A stretch of DNA of 20,998 bases from a virus. Below the pieces are notes generated by a model. It saw only the letters and a program-made list of their open reading frames with translations, was not told the DNA's origin and ran no database searches. The stretch is taken from the IMG/VR virus record IMGVR_UViG_3300023119_000154, positions 1-20,998 of that record. One strand, given 5' to 3'. Both the position numbers and the translations under genes were made by a program. Below are positions 1-11,500 of the stretch, one piece after another. How positions within the stretch are numbered: position 1 is the stretch's first letter; every line of letters starts with the position of its first letter.

Positions 1-1
1 T

Positions 2-307
2 GGTGAGAATAAAGATTTAGATAAACTGCAAGTTCATCTCGGAGGGTTTCCATTTGCTTCTGCAACGTCAACTGGCGATGCATTCTTGCATACACATCGA
101 AAAGGCTATGAAAGAAACAGTGATGGAAATACGATGTTTCGTTTTGGAAGACTGGCACAAAAAATCTTCTCAGCAGAAATCTATGTAAAACAAGATACTA
201 CCGCATTCTTGCCTTACATTTTAATTGGTCATGATGATGATAAAAAGCTCAATGAATTTATTTTTGAATTAATCGACTCAACAATTAAATTTTATCGAAT
301 AGCATAG
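2..307 (+). CDS. Unidentified protein, 3' end only
   Basis: This reading frame is open from the left edge of the window to a TAG at 305-307, giving about 101 residues of a protein whose start lies outside. The in-frame TTG at 86 is not needed as a start, because the frame continues upstream without a stop and the residues there look like ordinary protein. The visible part is soluble, with no membrane segment, and ends in a mixed helical-looking stretch (LNEFIFELIDSTIKFYRIA). It lies 12 bases before gene 25 on the same strand. It is therefore probably part of the same virion-structure operon, since in T4-like phages genes 5, 53 and 48 or small unknown genes often sit near gene 25. I do not recognise it as T4 gp53 or gp5, and I assign no function. 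Confidence 0.75.
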   Translation, partial: GENKDLDKLQVHLGGFPFASATSTGDAFLHTHRKGYERNSDGNTMFRFGRLAQKIFSAEIYVKQDTTAFLPYILIGHDDDKKLNEFIFELIDSTIKFYRIA

Positions 308-315
308 CATAAATA
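308..315 (+). promoter_or_regulatory. Weak T4-late-promoter-like octamer before gene 25
   Basis: The octamer CATAAATA differs at one position from the T4 late promoter element TATAAATA and fills most of the 12-base gap between the upstream stop and the gene 25 ATG. A late promoter here would start RNA at about the gene 25 start codon, leaving no leader. It may therefore be chance in AT-rich DNA, or serve only downstream genes. It is listed because gene 25 lacks a Shine-Dalgarno sequence and this is the only other signal in the gap. Confidence 0.2.
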
Positions 316-319
316 ATAA

Positions 320-697
320 ATGTCCAAGTACATAGATTTAGATTTAAAATTTCTACCACATCCAAATACAATGCGTGTAAATCATGTTGTGGGGAAAGCC
401 GCTATCTTTCGTTCTATAAGTCATATACTTTTCACACGTCCTGGAGAAAGACTTTACAAACCTGACTTTGGCATCGGGATTCAAAATCAATTGTTTGAAC
501 CAAATGATTTTATTGGTATTGATTCTCTAAAAACAGATATCAGAGATCAAATAAAAAATTATGAGAATCGTATTACTGTAACAAATCTTGAAATTACAAA
601 AGAACTTTATAATCTTGATATAAAACTTTCTTTTTATATAAACACGGAACCATCAAATGAAATAACATTTGAAAGGACTGTCAAACAGATTCGCTAA
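320..697 (+). CDS. 25: Baseplate wedge protein gp25
   Basis: 125 residues, close to the 132 of T4 gp25. The protein is part of the inner baseplate wedge, where it binds the gp6 dimer and helps connect the wedge to the sheath; the same fold is found in TssE of type VI secretion systems. The family signature is visible: a helix with RSISHIL, then TRPGERLYKPDFGIGIQNQLFE (residues about 39-60), matching the T4 block with a conserved Gly, Arg, Pro, Phe and Gly followed by QLFE. The YENRI segment (about 81-85) corresponds to the NYEPRI motif of the family. The ATG at 320 gives the expected N terminus but has no purine-rich ribosome binding site upstream, so translation probably depends on ribosomes arriving from the preceding gene, which ends 12 bases away. 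Gene 6 follows after 3 bases. Identification is firm. Confidence 0.94.
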   Translation: MSKYIDLDLKFLPHPNTMRVNHVVGKAAIFRSISHILFTRPGERLYKPDFGIGIQNQLFEPNDFIGIDSLKTDIRDQIKNYENRITVTNLEITKELYNLDIKLSFYINTEPSNEITFERTVKQIR

Positions 698-700
698 TCA

Positions 701-2545
701 ATGTCTAAAATACCTAAAGAACATATAAGTGAATTAGATTTTAATGAGATAAGAAAAAACTTTCTTAGTTATGTACAAAATAATTCTGAATTTGCGAATT
801 ATGATTTTGAAGCCTCAGGTTTAAATTTCGTTGTTGACCTTCTCGCCTATAATACACAATACAATGCCTTTTACTTGAATCAAATCTCAAGTGAAATGTA
901 CTTAGATACAGCACAGAAAAGAAAGAATGTTGTATCAATCGCAAAGCAAATGGGCTACACTCCTCGTTCAAAGAAATGCGCCCAGGCGGAAGTTTTACTT
1001 CGCTTAACAGGTACTGAGAATTTCAGAGGACCTCTTCCTGTTGAAAGATATACTGAATTAATCGGTAAAGATATTAATGAAGATACATATCCTTTTGTTG
1101 TAAAACACCGTGTCAATGTTTCAGGAGGACGTAATTGGGAGGAGCCATTAATATTATTACAAGGTTCACATCAAAGAGAAGAAATAGTAGTTAATAATCT
1201 CATGCTTGAAAAAAAGTATGAAATACCAAGTAGAGATATTGACCTCAATACTCTTGAAGTTTATGTAAAACCATTTCGTGAATCACAAGAACAAGAAAGA
1301 TTTTTTGAAGCTCAAGATATTACACTATTGAATAAAGACTCAAAAATTTATTTCATTGAACAAAATTATGAGGGCAAGTATGAATTAGTATTTGGTGATG
1401 GTGTTTTGGGTAGAGCAGTTGAGAATAATAATTGTATTGTATTAGAATATCTTGTCACCCGGGGTAACGAAGGTAATGATTGTGTTCAATTTAATTTTAA
1501 AAATCGTAAAGAAATACCGATCAATTATCTTATAAGAACAGTTAGTCCTTCAGCCGCTGGACAAGCCGAAGAAGATATTGAAACTATTCGTTTAAGTGCA
1601 AGAAAAAGTTTTATGAGCCAAAATCGGCTTGTGACCGCAAAAGACTATGAAATTGCATTATTAAGATACTTTAATTATATTGATACAATTTCTGTTTGGG
1701 GAGGAGAGCAGAATGATCCGCCTGCATACGGAACAATTTTTTGCGCAATTAAACCAAAAAATTATCCGTCATTGATGGGTACTCAAAGACAAGAAATTTC
1801 AAATAAACTTAAAGAACTAAGTGTAGTTACAATTACACCTAAAATTTTAGATCCTATTTATACATTCATAAGAGTAAAAAATCAAATTGTTTATAATGCA
1901 GATGAAATTACATCAACAGAAGGAACAATTATAAATGAAACAAAAGTACTGCTTCATAATTATTTAAAAAATAATTTATTAAAATTTGAAAAACAATTTC
2001 ATATCTCAGATATTAATCGATTGGTTGATAAACAAGATGATAATTATGTTGCAACAAATACAGCAGTTGTACTGTATCAAAGAATATCACTTGATGTTGG
2101 TGTACCAAGTTATTATGAAATTAATTTTAATAATAAAATAAAACATGGATCTCTTAAAGCAACTCACTTTGATTATCTTGACGAAAATAATAATTACATT
2201 CGTAATTGTTATTTGAAAGAGAATTCTAGCTTTAATGGAAAAGTTGATGTTGTAACTGATATTATGGTTGGAACTATAAAAGAAACAGCAGTTATAAAAA
2301 AAGATGTTGCAGACATTAATTATGATACAGGTAAATTTAAACTTGAAACTTTTCTACCATATTTGTCAGATGGAAAAACAGAATTTATTATTGATGTAAC
2401 ACCTGATACGTTTATTATTTCACCAGCAAAAGAACAAATCTTAGCAGTGCTTGAAGAGGATATTGAAATTTTACCAGAACCATTTGTTGATCGTGTGGTC
2501 AATTCACAGACACTTACAAAAAATGGGATGTTTAAATCCTTATGA
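701..2545 (+). CDS. 6: Baseplate wedge protein gp6
   Basis: 614 residues (T4 gp6 has 660). gp6 forms dimers that link neighbouring wedges into the baseplate ring and belongs to the baseplate J family. The N-terminal segment, with a DFNEIRKNFLSYVQ helix and then YDFEASGLNFVVDLLAYNT (residues about 31-52), matches T4 gp6 (YDFEGSRLNVLCDLLAYNT) almost position by position. A QMGYTPRS segment near residue 85 matches the T4 NGYLPTS. Further along, FGDGVLGR, an AEEDIETIR helix and the LVTAKDYE segment are typical of J-like proteins. The gene starts 3 bases after gene 25 without a clear Shine-Dalgarno sequence. Its TGA overlaps the ATG of the next gene (ATGA, 2542-2545), which suggests coupled translation. 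The C-terminal ~130 residues are less similar to anything I know. Identification is firm. Confidence 0.94.
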   Translation: MSKIPKEHISELDFNEIRKNFLSYVQNNSEFANYDFEASGLNFVVDLLAYNTQYNAFYLNQISSEMYLDTAQKRKNVVSIAKQMGYTPRSKKCAQAEVLLRLTGTENFRGPLPVERYTELIGKDINEDTYPFVVKHRVNVSGGRNWEEPLILLQGSHQREEIVVNNLMLEKKYEIPSRDIDLNTLEVYVKPFRESQEQERFFEAQDITLLNKDSKIYFIEQNYEGKYELVFGDGVLGRAVENNNCIVLEYLVTRGNEGNDCVQFNFKNRKEIPINYLIRTVSPSAAGQAEEDIETIRLSARKSFMSQNRLVTAKDYEIALLRYFNYIDTISVWGGEQNDPPAYGTIFCAIKPKNYPSLMGTQRQEISNKLKELSVVTITPKILDPIYTFIRVKNQIVYNADEITSTEGTIINETKVLLHNYLKNNLLKFEKQFHISDINRLVDKQDDNYVATNTAVVLYQRISLDVGVPSYYEINFNNKIKHGSLKATHFDYLDENNNYIRNCYLKENSSFNGKVDVVTDIMVGTIKETAVIKKDVADINYDTGKFKLETFLPYLSDGKTEFIIDVTPDTFIISPAKEQILAVLEEDIEILPEPFVDRVVNSQTLTKNGMFKSL

Positions 2546-5500
2546 GTTCACCAAGAGATTTAATTGAAAGTCAATTTCCTAGTTACTTTCTCGAACAATA
2601 TCCACAATTTGTAAAGTTCATTGAAGAATATTATGATTTTCTTGAATCTTCAATTGTAGTTTTCAATGAACCGAAACGTTGTAAGCCGGGTGATGTTCTA
2701 TATGGATCATTATCAAAAGCAAAAGCAATTGTAAAAATTGCTGCTGATAATAAATTTTATTTTGATTATCAAACAGAAAATAATACTTTCTATAAAAATG
2801 AAGTTGTTCTAAATGGATCAACTGGTGAAATATATGTTATAAAAAATGTCTATCAAAATATTTTTAGTTTTGCTAAAAATATGGAGAAAGAAACTGCTTA
2901 TGATACAGTCCGAAGTTTATACAAAAAATATTTTAAGAGAGATATTTCTTTAGATCATAGTATCTTTCGAAGAGTAGACCCCAACACCCTTACAAAAAGA
3001 ATTCTTGATTATTATCAAAAAAGAGGTACTGAAGATTCAATGTATTGGTTCTTCAGAATTTTCTTTGATGATGATATTGAATTATATTATCCTAAAGTTA
3101 ACATACTTCGTCTTTCAGATACTAATCATATTCAAAGACGATGGATGCAAATTGTATATGATGTATCTCTTGAAAGATTTTATAAAACACGAATTGTTGG
3201 TGTTAAAAGTAAAGCAACAGCAACTGTAAGAGCCACAGAAGTTCGCAATCGCCATTCAAACACTCGAGCATTTCTTGATTTAATTTTTATCAATGGAAAT
3301 TTTGTTGAAAATGAAGAAATCATTGGATACGATATCATCACTGGACAAGAAAAGGCGAGGTCGTTTGTCCGTAAAACCGCAGGAAAATTAAAGATACTTG
3401 ATGGTGGTATTGGCCACTTTATGAAAGATGAGTTCGGTTTTGCTGATGGTGTTGGTGAAGTTGTTTGGCAAGATGAATATTCTGTTACACAAATAAAAGT
3501 TCTCAATCCAGGATATTTACATTCACCTGGTGATGTAATTGAATTTGATAATGAATATCGTGGTGCAACTGCATTTGCAAATGCAGAGGTTCAAACTGTT
3601 CAAACAGATTATCAGTTCTCAGATTATGCATTTCATTTGAACACTGTAATGAAATATCAGCAAGTCAGTTCTTTCCTACATATGAACTTGACTGATTTTA
3701 TTGCAAACAATTCACCAACAATTTTTGAAAACGCACATTCAGCCTCACAATTACCTGATACTTGGAAAAAACTTGGTCCGATTGATAAACTTCAAATCAA
3801 CAAATCAGGTCTTAACTATAAGTTTGCACCTGCTGCAAAAGTTATCAATACAAACAAAGTTGCTCACATCACCAAATATTTTGATCTAACATTTGATTTG
3901 CAGCATCCAAATACATACTTGATGGATGCAAATACATTTGTTATAATTGATGGTGAGCCTGCTTATTTTCAGGGTGTAAAATCAATCAGCAATAATATCT
4001 TCTTGTCAAATACAAATTTGTTGACAGAAGATTTCCATGTCCATCGTTTTATTGCACCTCGCTGGCTTGAAGCAAACAACCGAATAGCTACTGCAAACAT
4101 TCAATTCTATACGTCAAGCAATACACTTGAACTATCTGATATTTTATTTGATACTTACAATAAAAATGAAGTAATGAATTTGCCAGTCAAGGCACTTCAT
4201 TCATGGGAAGGTCTTGCTAATGTATCACAGATTGAACCTGAACTTGGTTATGGTATTTCAAGAGTTCAAGCAACACAAGCTGGACTCATGGCAAGAATTG
4301 ATGATAAAATTAGTTTCTTAGATAAGCCTGAATTGCGAGAGTATGACAATCCAAATATATTGCATGGGTTAACTGCTGAAGTTGAACTTGAAGAAAGTAT
4401 TCTTTTTGATCCAATTCCATTCTTTAAAGAGAATAATAGTAATCTTTCTTCTGAAAAACATATTCAAGATAATTATTATTATCAAACATATTCATATGAA
4501 ATTATCACAAGCTTAAAGCCCGATGATATCGATATGAATTTGTTTGATGATTTACATCCTGCTGGTTTTATTGCATTTGTAAGAAATCGTATTGATTGGG
4601 AAATGCAACAGCATTTAAAAGTTACTGCATTCCCAAGAGTGGAAATATATGTTGAAACTGCTAAGTGTATGATTGACACACATGAAGCAATTCAACGTAT
4701 TCAAATTACACATAAAAAGATGGAAGCACAATCAACTGAAGAACGAGATTTTTATACTCGAGTTGAAGTTGATAACACTGCAGATAATACTATCAAGGAA
4801 ACTGAAGTATATCCTAGATTTGAAGAAGTTGCATTTGTTAATGCATTTGAAGCATTTAAGTTTTATGTTGAAGATGTATTGATTCGTCCAGAAAGTAGTA
4901 CATTCACAGAGTTTCGTCAATGTTTGGGTGGTAACTTAACTTTTGACCATGGCAGTACACCTACTGATTTACTTGATTTAGAAATAACTTTTGACTCAAT
5001 TGAAACTGAACCGCCTTGGGGAAGATTTGACGGTACTGGTGGCTGTGAGTTAACTGGTTATGGAACTACAAAAGAATATCAAAAATTAATTCGTGAACAA
5101 TTTCACTATGATGGTCATGTAGCCATTGAATCATTTGTGAAATTAATTAATATTGAAGATAAAGCAAATTGGAAAGCTGATATCATTGAAGCATTTGGTG
5201 GTAGAATTGGAGATCGACTAGATCAACCAATTAATAATCATGTTGCAACCGTTGAAGAAATTATTGAACGCACCGTTGGAAACAATCCGGGTAAAAGAAT
5301 ATTGATTCGTGATTCAATGGGCGAGGCATCAAAAGTATTTTTTGATTCAGAATATTCATATAACTGGCAAGAAAATAAGTACTATGATGCATTTCCAGTA
5401 AATTTCACAGAAAATCCATATTGGCTTTGGGACCTAGATAAAAGTGCATATAATGCAGCAGCAATGAATGTTGACCCACTTGAGCCAGATTTCTCAGATG

Positions 5501-8500
5501 ATGGCGGTGGACCAAAAAGATGCCGTGCAGATTGGCATGATCATAATGCAAGGAACTTTTCAAATGAGCCAGCAACTGCATACATGCCTACGATATCTGG
5601 AAATACTATTGAATATCGTGGTTCTTATCTACCGACAACTGAAGTACTTACAAAGAATCGTGGATTTATTCAAATACAATATGTGCAACCAAGTGACATT
5701 GTTGCCACAATCAATGATAAGGGTGAAACAGTTTGGTTGAATCCAACTGAAGTTATTCGTCAGGAATATACCGGTTATATGTATCGAATTACAGATTATA
5801 ACCGCATATCATTTACTGTTACACCAAGACAAAACTTAGTATTATTTGATGAACGTGCAAAGCCAGATATTAAAGCTGAGTTGTGGAAAGCAGAACGAAT
5901 ACAATTACCTAGAATGGTAAATCATAGTTTTGCTATTGTAGATCATAAATCAACTTCAATGACGGATGATTCAATAACAGATTATATTCCTGTTACAAAT
6001 TGTCATAAATTTTTAATTGAATATACAGGTTATGTTTATTGTTTACAGTTTGCTGATTATAAAGAAGGCATTGGAGCAACGGATAAATTCAGAGTTAATG
6101 AAGCAGACCTAAGCGCATTGCAAATTGCTTTAGAAATTCGTGATGAAAAAATGCTTCCTAAGGTTGATGTTCCCGCAGAGCAACCAACGATTTGGAATTA
6201 TGACCATATAAAGAGTGGTATTCGTATTGATATGAGTAGCTTTACTTATAATATCGATGCAAATAGTGCCGTACTTGGTATATCAAATACACGGTTTGAG
6301 GAAGCAAAACTAAATCATGCCAAAATGTTGAATATTGATGGTCCATTATTTGACCGCAATATGGGTTGGTATGATAAATTAACTTTTGACAATACTAATC
6401 TAGCAGAGTTTTCCGACAGTGGTGAAAGATTTAAAGTATTTGCAACAAGAATGTATTCCGCTTCAGCAGTTGCGTTAACACCAAAACCTGTAGTGATTGA
6501 AACACCGCTAATATATCAGAAAGAAACTTTAGCAAATTATTCTGGTCAAATTGGTGGATTCCTACCAGATAGTCCTTATTTTGAAAAGGCAAATACAGCA
6601 AATGGTGAAATACAAGAAAAGTCCGGTGCAGACCTAACGCAAATTACTTATCTTGATTTTGGTGATCAAAGTGCAACCATGCAGCCAATGTCAACTCTAT
6701 CTCAAGAAAATGATATTGGTTTGTATCCTAAGTTTTATAATCAAAAAATTGGTTGGGATAATAGACCACTAGATCCACCATGGATGCCGTATGGTTTGTT
6801 TGATGCTGCCAATACAACTACGATTAATGTACGGACTCATCGATTTGATGCCGATGCAAATACAGGCGCATTAACATTTGGACATACTATTGGAGATGCA
6901 AACTATACAGAACAGCCACATGAATTAGTAAGATTTAATAATTTATTTGATTCAATTAAATTTGATTTTACATTTGATAAAACACATGCAAGATATAAAA
7001 CGAATGAGCAAAAGGTATTTGCAGTACAAACACTATCAAGTGAAGCAGAAGGTAAAGCAAGAGCAAAGTATGGAGGCTCTGAACAAATACGCATTCGTGA
7101 AAACTTTGGTACTGCTATTGTCGCAACGATTAAAAACTACAGAATAGACCCAAAAAAAAAATTCTTTGATAGCTTAATTTATACATTTGACCGTGATTAT
7201 AATAAGGCACAATATAGTGAAGAAGGTTGGGATAGTGGTCATACACCAAGAAAACTTGATTTAGATTGTTTCCATTTATTCTTCGATGCAGATGGTATTG
7301 ATTTTGGTAGATTGGACATTCAGTATTATACCCGTGACTTTGCACCAAAGACCTTAGATAATACAGGTTTAAACTTCACACAAACTGATACGAATTGGGA
7401 TCGATACGGTTGGTTATATAAAGATTGCAGTTCACGATACACACCATTCCCCTATGACGAAACTGACACAAGCATTCGACTTGACCTTGAATTAGTTTAC
7501 GAGATTGATGGTTATGGTCCGCATAATTATGCTGCATCTTTTGATGATGGCGACAATCGATATGGATTCAGTAGAACTAAGTTTCCGAAATTTGATAATA
7601 GCCGTGGTGCGATCAAACCATACATTGATCCAGAATATGTTATCACAATTGATGGCGGCCACACACCATTTGAGCCAACTGCTGGTGATTGTGTAATTGA
7701 AATTGATGCTGCACCATTTAGAGATGTTGAAGCAAAACTTGTCCTTGAACAACCACTAAAATGGATTTCCGGACCTTTCTTTGACCGGGCTAAGAAAGAT
7801 GTATCTTTCGATCAAATTTTTGAACCAAAGTTTGATGATATACATTCAGGTCATATACCTCCTTTAATTGCTGAATCTGAACAAGTATTAATAAATTATA
7901 ATGATGTATATGTCTGTGACTATGGATGGATTTATCATCATACATTAGTTGATCGTTATTTGAAAATGAAGATACATCCATTCTTGAGTAGAAGAGGTGG
8001 ATGTCCACCAGATACAACTGAAGGAACAGTTGCTGTAGGTGATTACTACTTCTACAATTTTGACCATGCAGACATGAGTATTGAACTTGAAGATGTAGAA
8101 ACAATTGTTTATCATGCACCATCAGAAGTCCAAGAAGTAATTGAAACAATTGAAATGCCAGAAATTGAAGTTGTAACTGAAATTCAATCCTGCAAGCCAA
8201 TTCGATATACAGATACCATTGCATATTTTGAAAGATACTTCATTGAAGCCTACATGGGTGATGATTGTCCTGGACCAGATCGTTTACAACGAAATGAGTT
8301 GTTCTTATGGCCATCGATCATTAATGATGTGAAATTAAACATGAGAGCATATGCATGGCAAGCAATCTATTCAGATGAAATAAATTCAAATACAGCAGAA
8401 GTGGTTGTAATTACAGATGGATTTGGAAGTACAAAACTTGATTCATATTGGGGTGAACATTATATACATGTTGACCAACCAATACTTTCCAGAAATTGTG

Positions 8501-11500
8501 CAATTGCAAATGAAGATAAAATCAAAACATTCTATTGGACAAAAATTACAGATTGCCATTTGAGAGAACCGATTCGAGATTATACTCGAGACTTAGTATA
8601 TACGGGCAAGGTAAGTCAACAAACAATTCAAATACAAGAGCGGTCACCGAATACATGGATTGTTGATGCAGAAACATGGCCAACATATACAGACGAACAA
8701 TTAATTAATGGTGAATTTGGTCTTCTTGAAAAGTTGACTGAGGTTGAGATGGGAATTCGGTTAGATGATCGTTGGAAATATCTTGCTCTTGATGGTATTA
8801 TTAATTCAAAACTATATGAACCAATTGGACGTGACATTCAAAAGAATGAAATTATTCAAAGTAACTTGCAGCACATACCAACTGTTCTTGTAAAAGGTTT
8901 GACAAAGATACGAAAAACTGATGAAGTAATAACAAACTCAACTGCAAACATTGTTTCTTCTTTAATTCGACATGCTGATCAAGATGTAGAAGCAATGTTT
9001 ACAACTAAAGAAGAAAATGAAGACGAAATTATAATCAATATGAAAGACCGTGGTAAGATTATTGATTTGAATGATATTATTGCGGCTAAATTCTGGAAGT
9101 ATATTCAGCCAAATATGGACAATTATGAAATTACAGATAGTCCTTGGGAATTTATTCCAACTGTAAAAGCTACTGCTTTCAATGAAATTGAACAGTATCG
9201 TTCAAACAGTCTGATGGCTGTTGCAAATCCAGATACAGTTCAAAGTACAAGAATTAAAAAGAAAAAGGACAAGGCAAATACTGCAAATTCAATTAGTCCT
9301 ACAATGCCACCAGCTAAGGAATCACCAAGAATTGATAGCCGTGATGACTTCCATCGAATGATTGATGCACAGTTTCGGCTTGATGATAATCCAGAATTAG
9401 AATATGTGATGAATCTGAGAGACCGCTGGATGTTATTGGATTTAGATGATATCATTGCACCAAGATTCTTTGAGTTGCTACCTGCACGACCACAAATTTA
9501 TACTATTTCTGATTATGTTGATGAGTATATTCCGACTGTAAGAGCAGTTGCATTTAATGAAATTGAACAATATCGCAATAATGTTATGACTGCAACATAT
9601 GAATCAATGACAACAGTTCCATTTACTCAATCAGTTGAAACTATGCAAACAACTGATGAAGAAAATGAAATTGAATATGTCATTGATATTCTAGACAGAA
9701 ATAAAGCCATTGATCCAAATAAGATTATTGCTGCAAAATATTATGATTATATTGCACCAAATATGATGAGATATCCAATTTTGGATTATGTGCTTGATCG
9801 AATTCCTGTGGTGACTGTTGATAGTAGACCATCAATCCGTGTAAAGAATGAACATAAGTATAACTTGCAGGCAAATCTATTCTTTGCAACAACATTTACT
9901 GGTGAGGACCTGCATCAAGAGATTGATGTATCCCATGATACACATGAAAACAATGAAGTCGAATATGTAATTAACATGTTTGACCGATGGCGCACAATAC
10001 CTCTTAATGAAAAACCTGTTGAGGGCCGTTGGGAAAATTGGATTATAACTAAGAAATCTTTGATTTATCCTATTGTTGATGATAAAAATGGTTATATGCC
10101 AACCGTAAGAGTTGATCCATTACCATCAATTATACCAACAAGAGAAGAAAAGCACGACCTTCAAAGCAATACATTCCCATATACTGTAATGACAGGAGAT
10201 TTCTTATCTTCTGTAGTTGAAATGAAACAAATAGTTGATGAACATACTGAACTTGAACATGTAGTAACATTGTGGGCAGATTATACAATTAATCTAGCAG
10301 ATAGTATTGGTCCTTGGTATGATGAAGTAATAACTGAAGCACTTCTTGAAACGAAACTAAGAGACAAATATTATACAGCACATACTCCGAAGTTCAAAAC
10401 ACTTCCTGAAATTGAAGTTGTCCATGAACATACTGCAAATGTAGAATACTTTACAACATCAGTAATGTATGATGAAGCAACATTTAATGATGTAAGTGGT
10501 GAAGTTGAACTTGAAGGTGAACATGAAAGACTTATTCATATACCTGATCGGCATCGATTAGTTAACTTGAATGATCGTATGCCACATTATCTTGCAGATG
10601 AATATATTCATGACAGTGTATGGTTTGATTTAGGAAAACGAATTACATGGGATGATGGCTATGCAATGCCAAGAATGACAATTGATAGTAGACCTTCAAT
10701 TGAATCACTACGAACATATCATCATGATATTCGATCAAATACATGGCTGTTTGAAACAACATCACACGATTCATATATTGATCAATCATTTGAAACTACA
10801 CCAATTAATGATCTTGAGTTTGAGAATAAGATTGTACAACGAGCGCCATATTTTGATTTGACAAAACCAATACCAATCAATCAATGGTTTGGTATGGGAT
10901 TTGCTCAAGAAATTACTGATGAATGGACCAAATTAAAGTTGACTGATTGGGTTGGAGATAAAGCAATCTTTGGTGCAGTTGACCCAGAAGTTTATATTAT
11001 AAATGCAAATACAGTAAGCATGGAACCTGAATATGATTTTGTTTACACCGCACTTGAAGAACAGTCACTATATGTGAATTTGGGCCCAACAACTGAATAT
11101 CAAGAATTGAATAATGATGTATTCATGTATAATGATAGTAAAACTTTTGGTATGGAAAGACAAACGAAATCATGGTTTAAAGATTGGATACTTGCTGATT
11201 ATCTGAATCATCGTCTACGTCCAAATGCAACAATACCAACCGTTGCTCCAGGACCTCTATCAAATTACGAAGCAGAACAAAGACTGGTTAACCGACCAGT
11301 GCATTCGGCATATGGGCCTCAACAATGGAAACAAGATCGTTGGACATTTAAAGTTTCTACAGATCCTCAAACAGTTACATGCTATACTGAGTTTACTCTT
11401 GATACATTTGTTGAAGGCCATATGATTTATACTGGTACTGAAATTCGTGCTGAAACTCAAATAAATGCAGAGATGTTACCAAATGAATACGATGAAGACG

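Noticed and set aside
86-88. TTG at 86 as the start of the first gene
   Set aside because: The frame is open to the window edge, no ribosome binding site precedes it, and upstream residues look coding.
3180-3506. 108-residue - strand frame opposite the gp7-like N-terminal region
   Set aside because: Antisense of a conserved gp7 segment, Ser/Leu/Ile-biased, with no start signal.
7790-8224. 144-residue open frame on the - strand inside the giant gene
   Set aside because: It is Leu/Gln/His-rich low-quality sequence opposite a well-conserved coding frame, with no ribosome binding site. It is a shadow of the giant gene.
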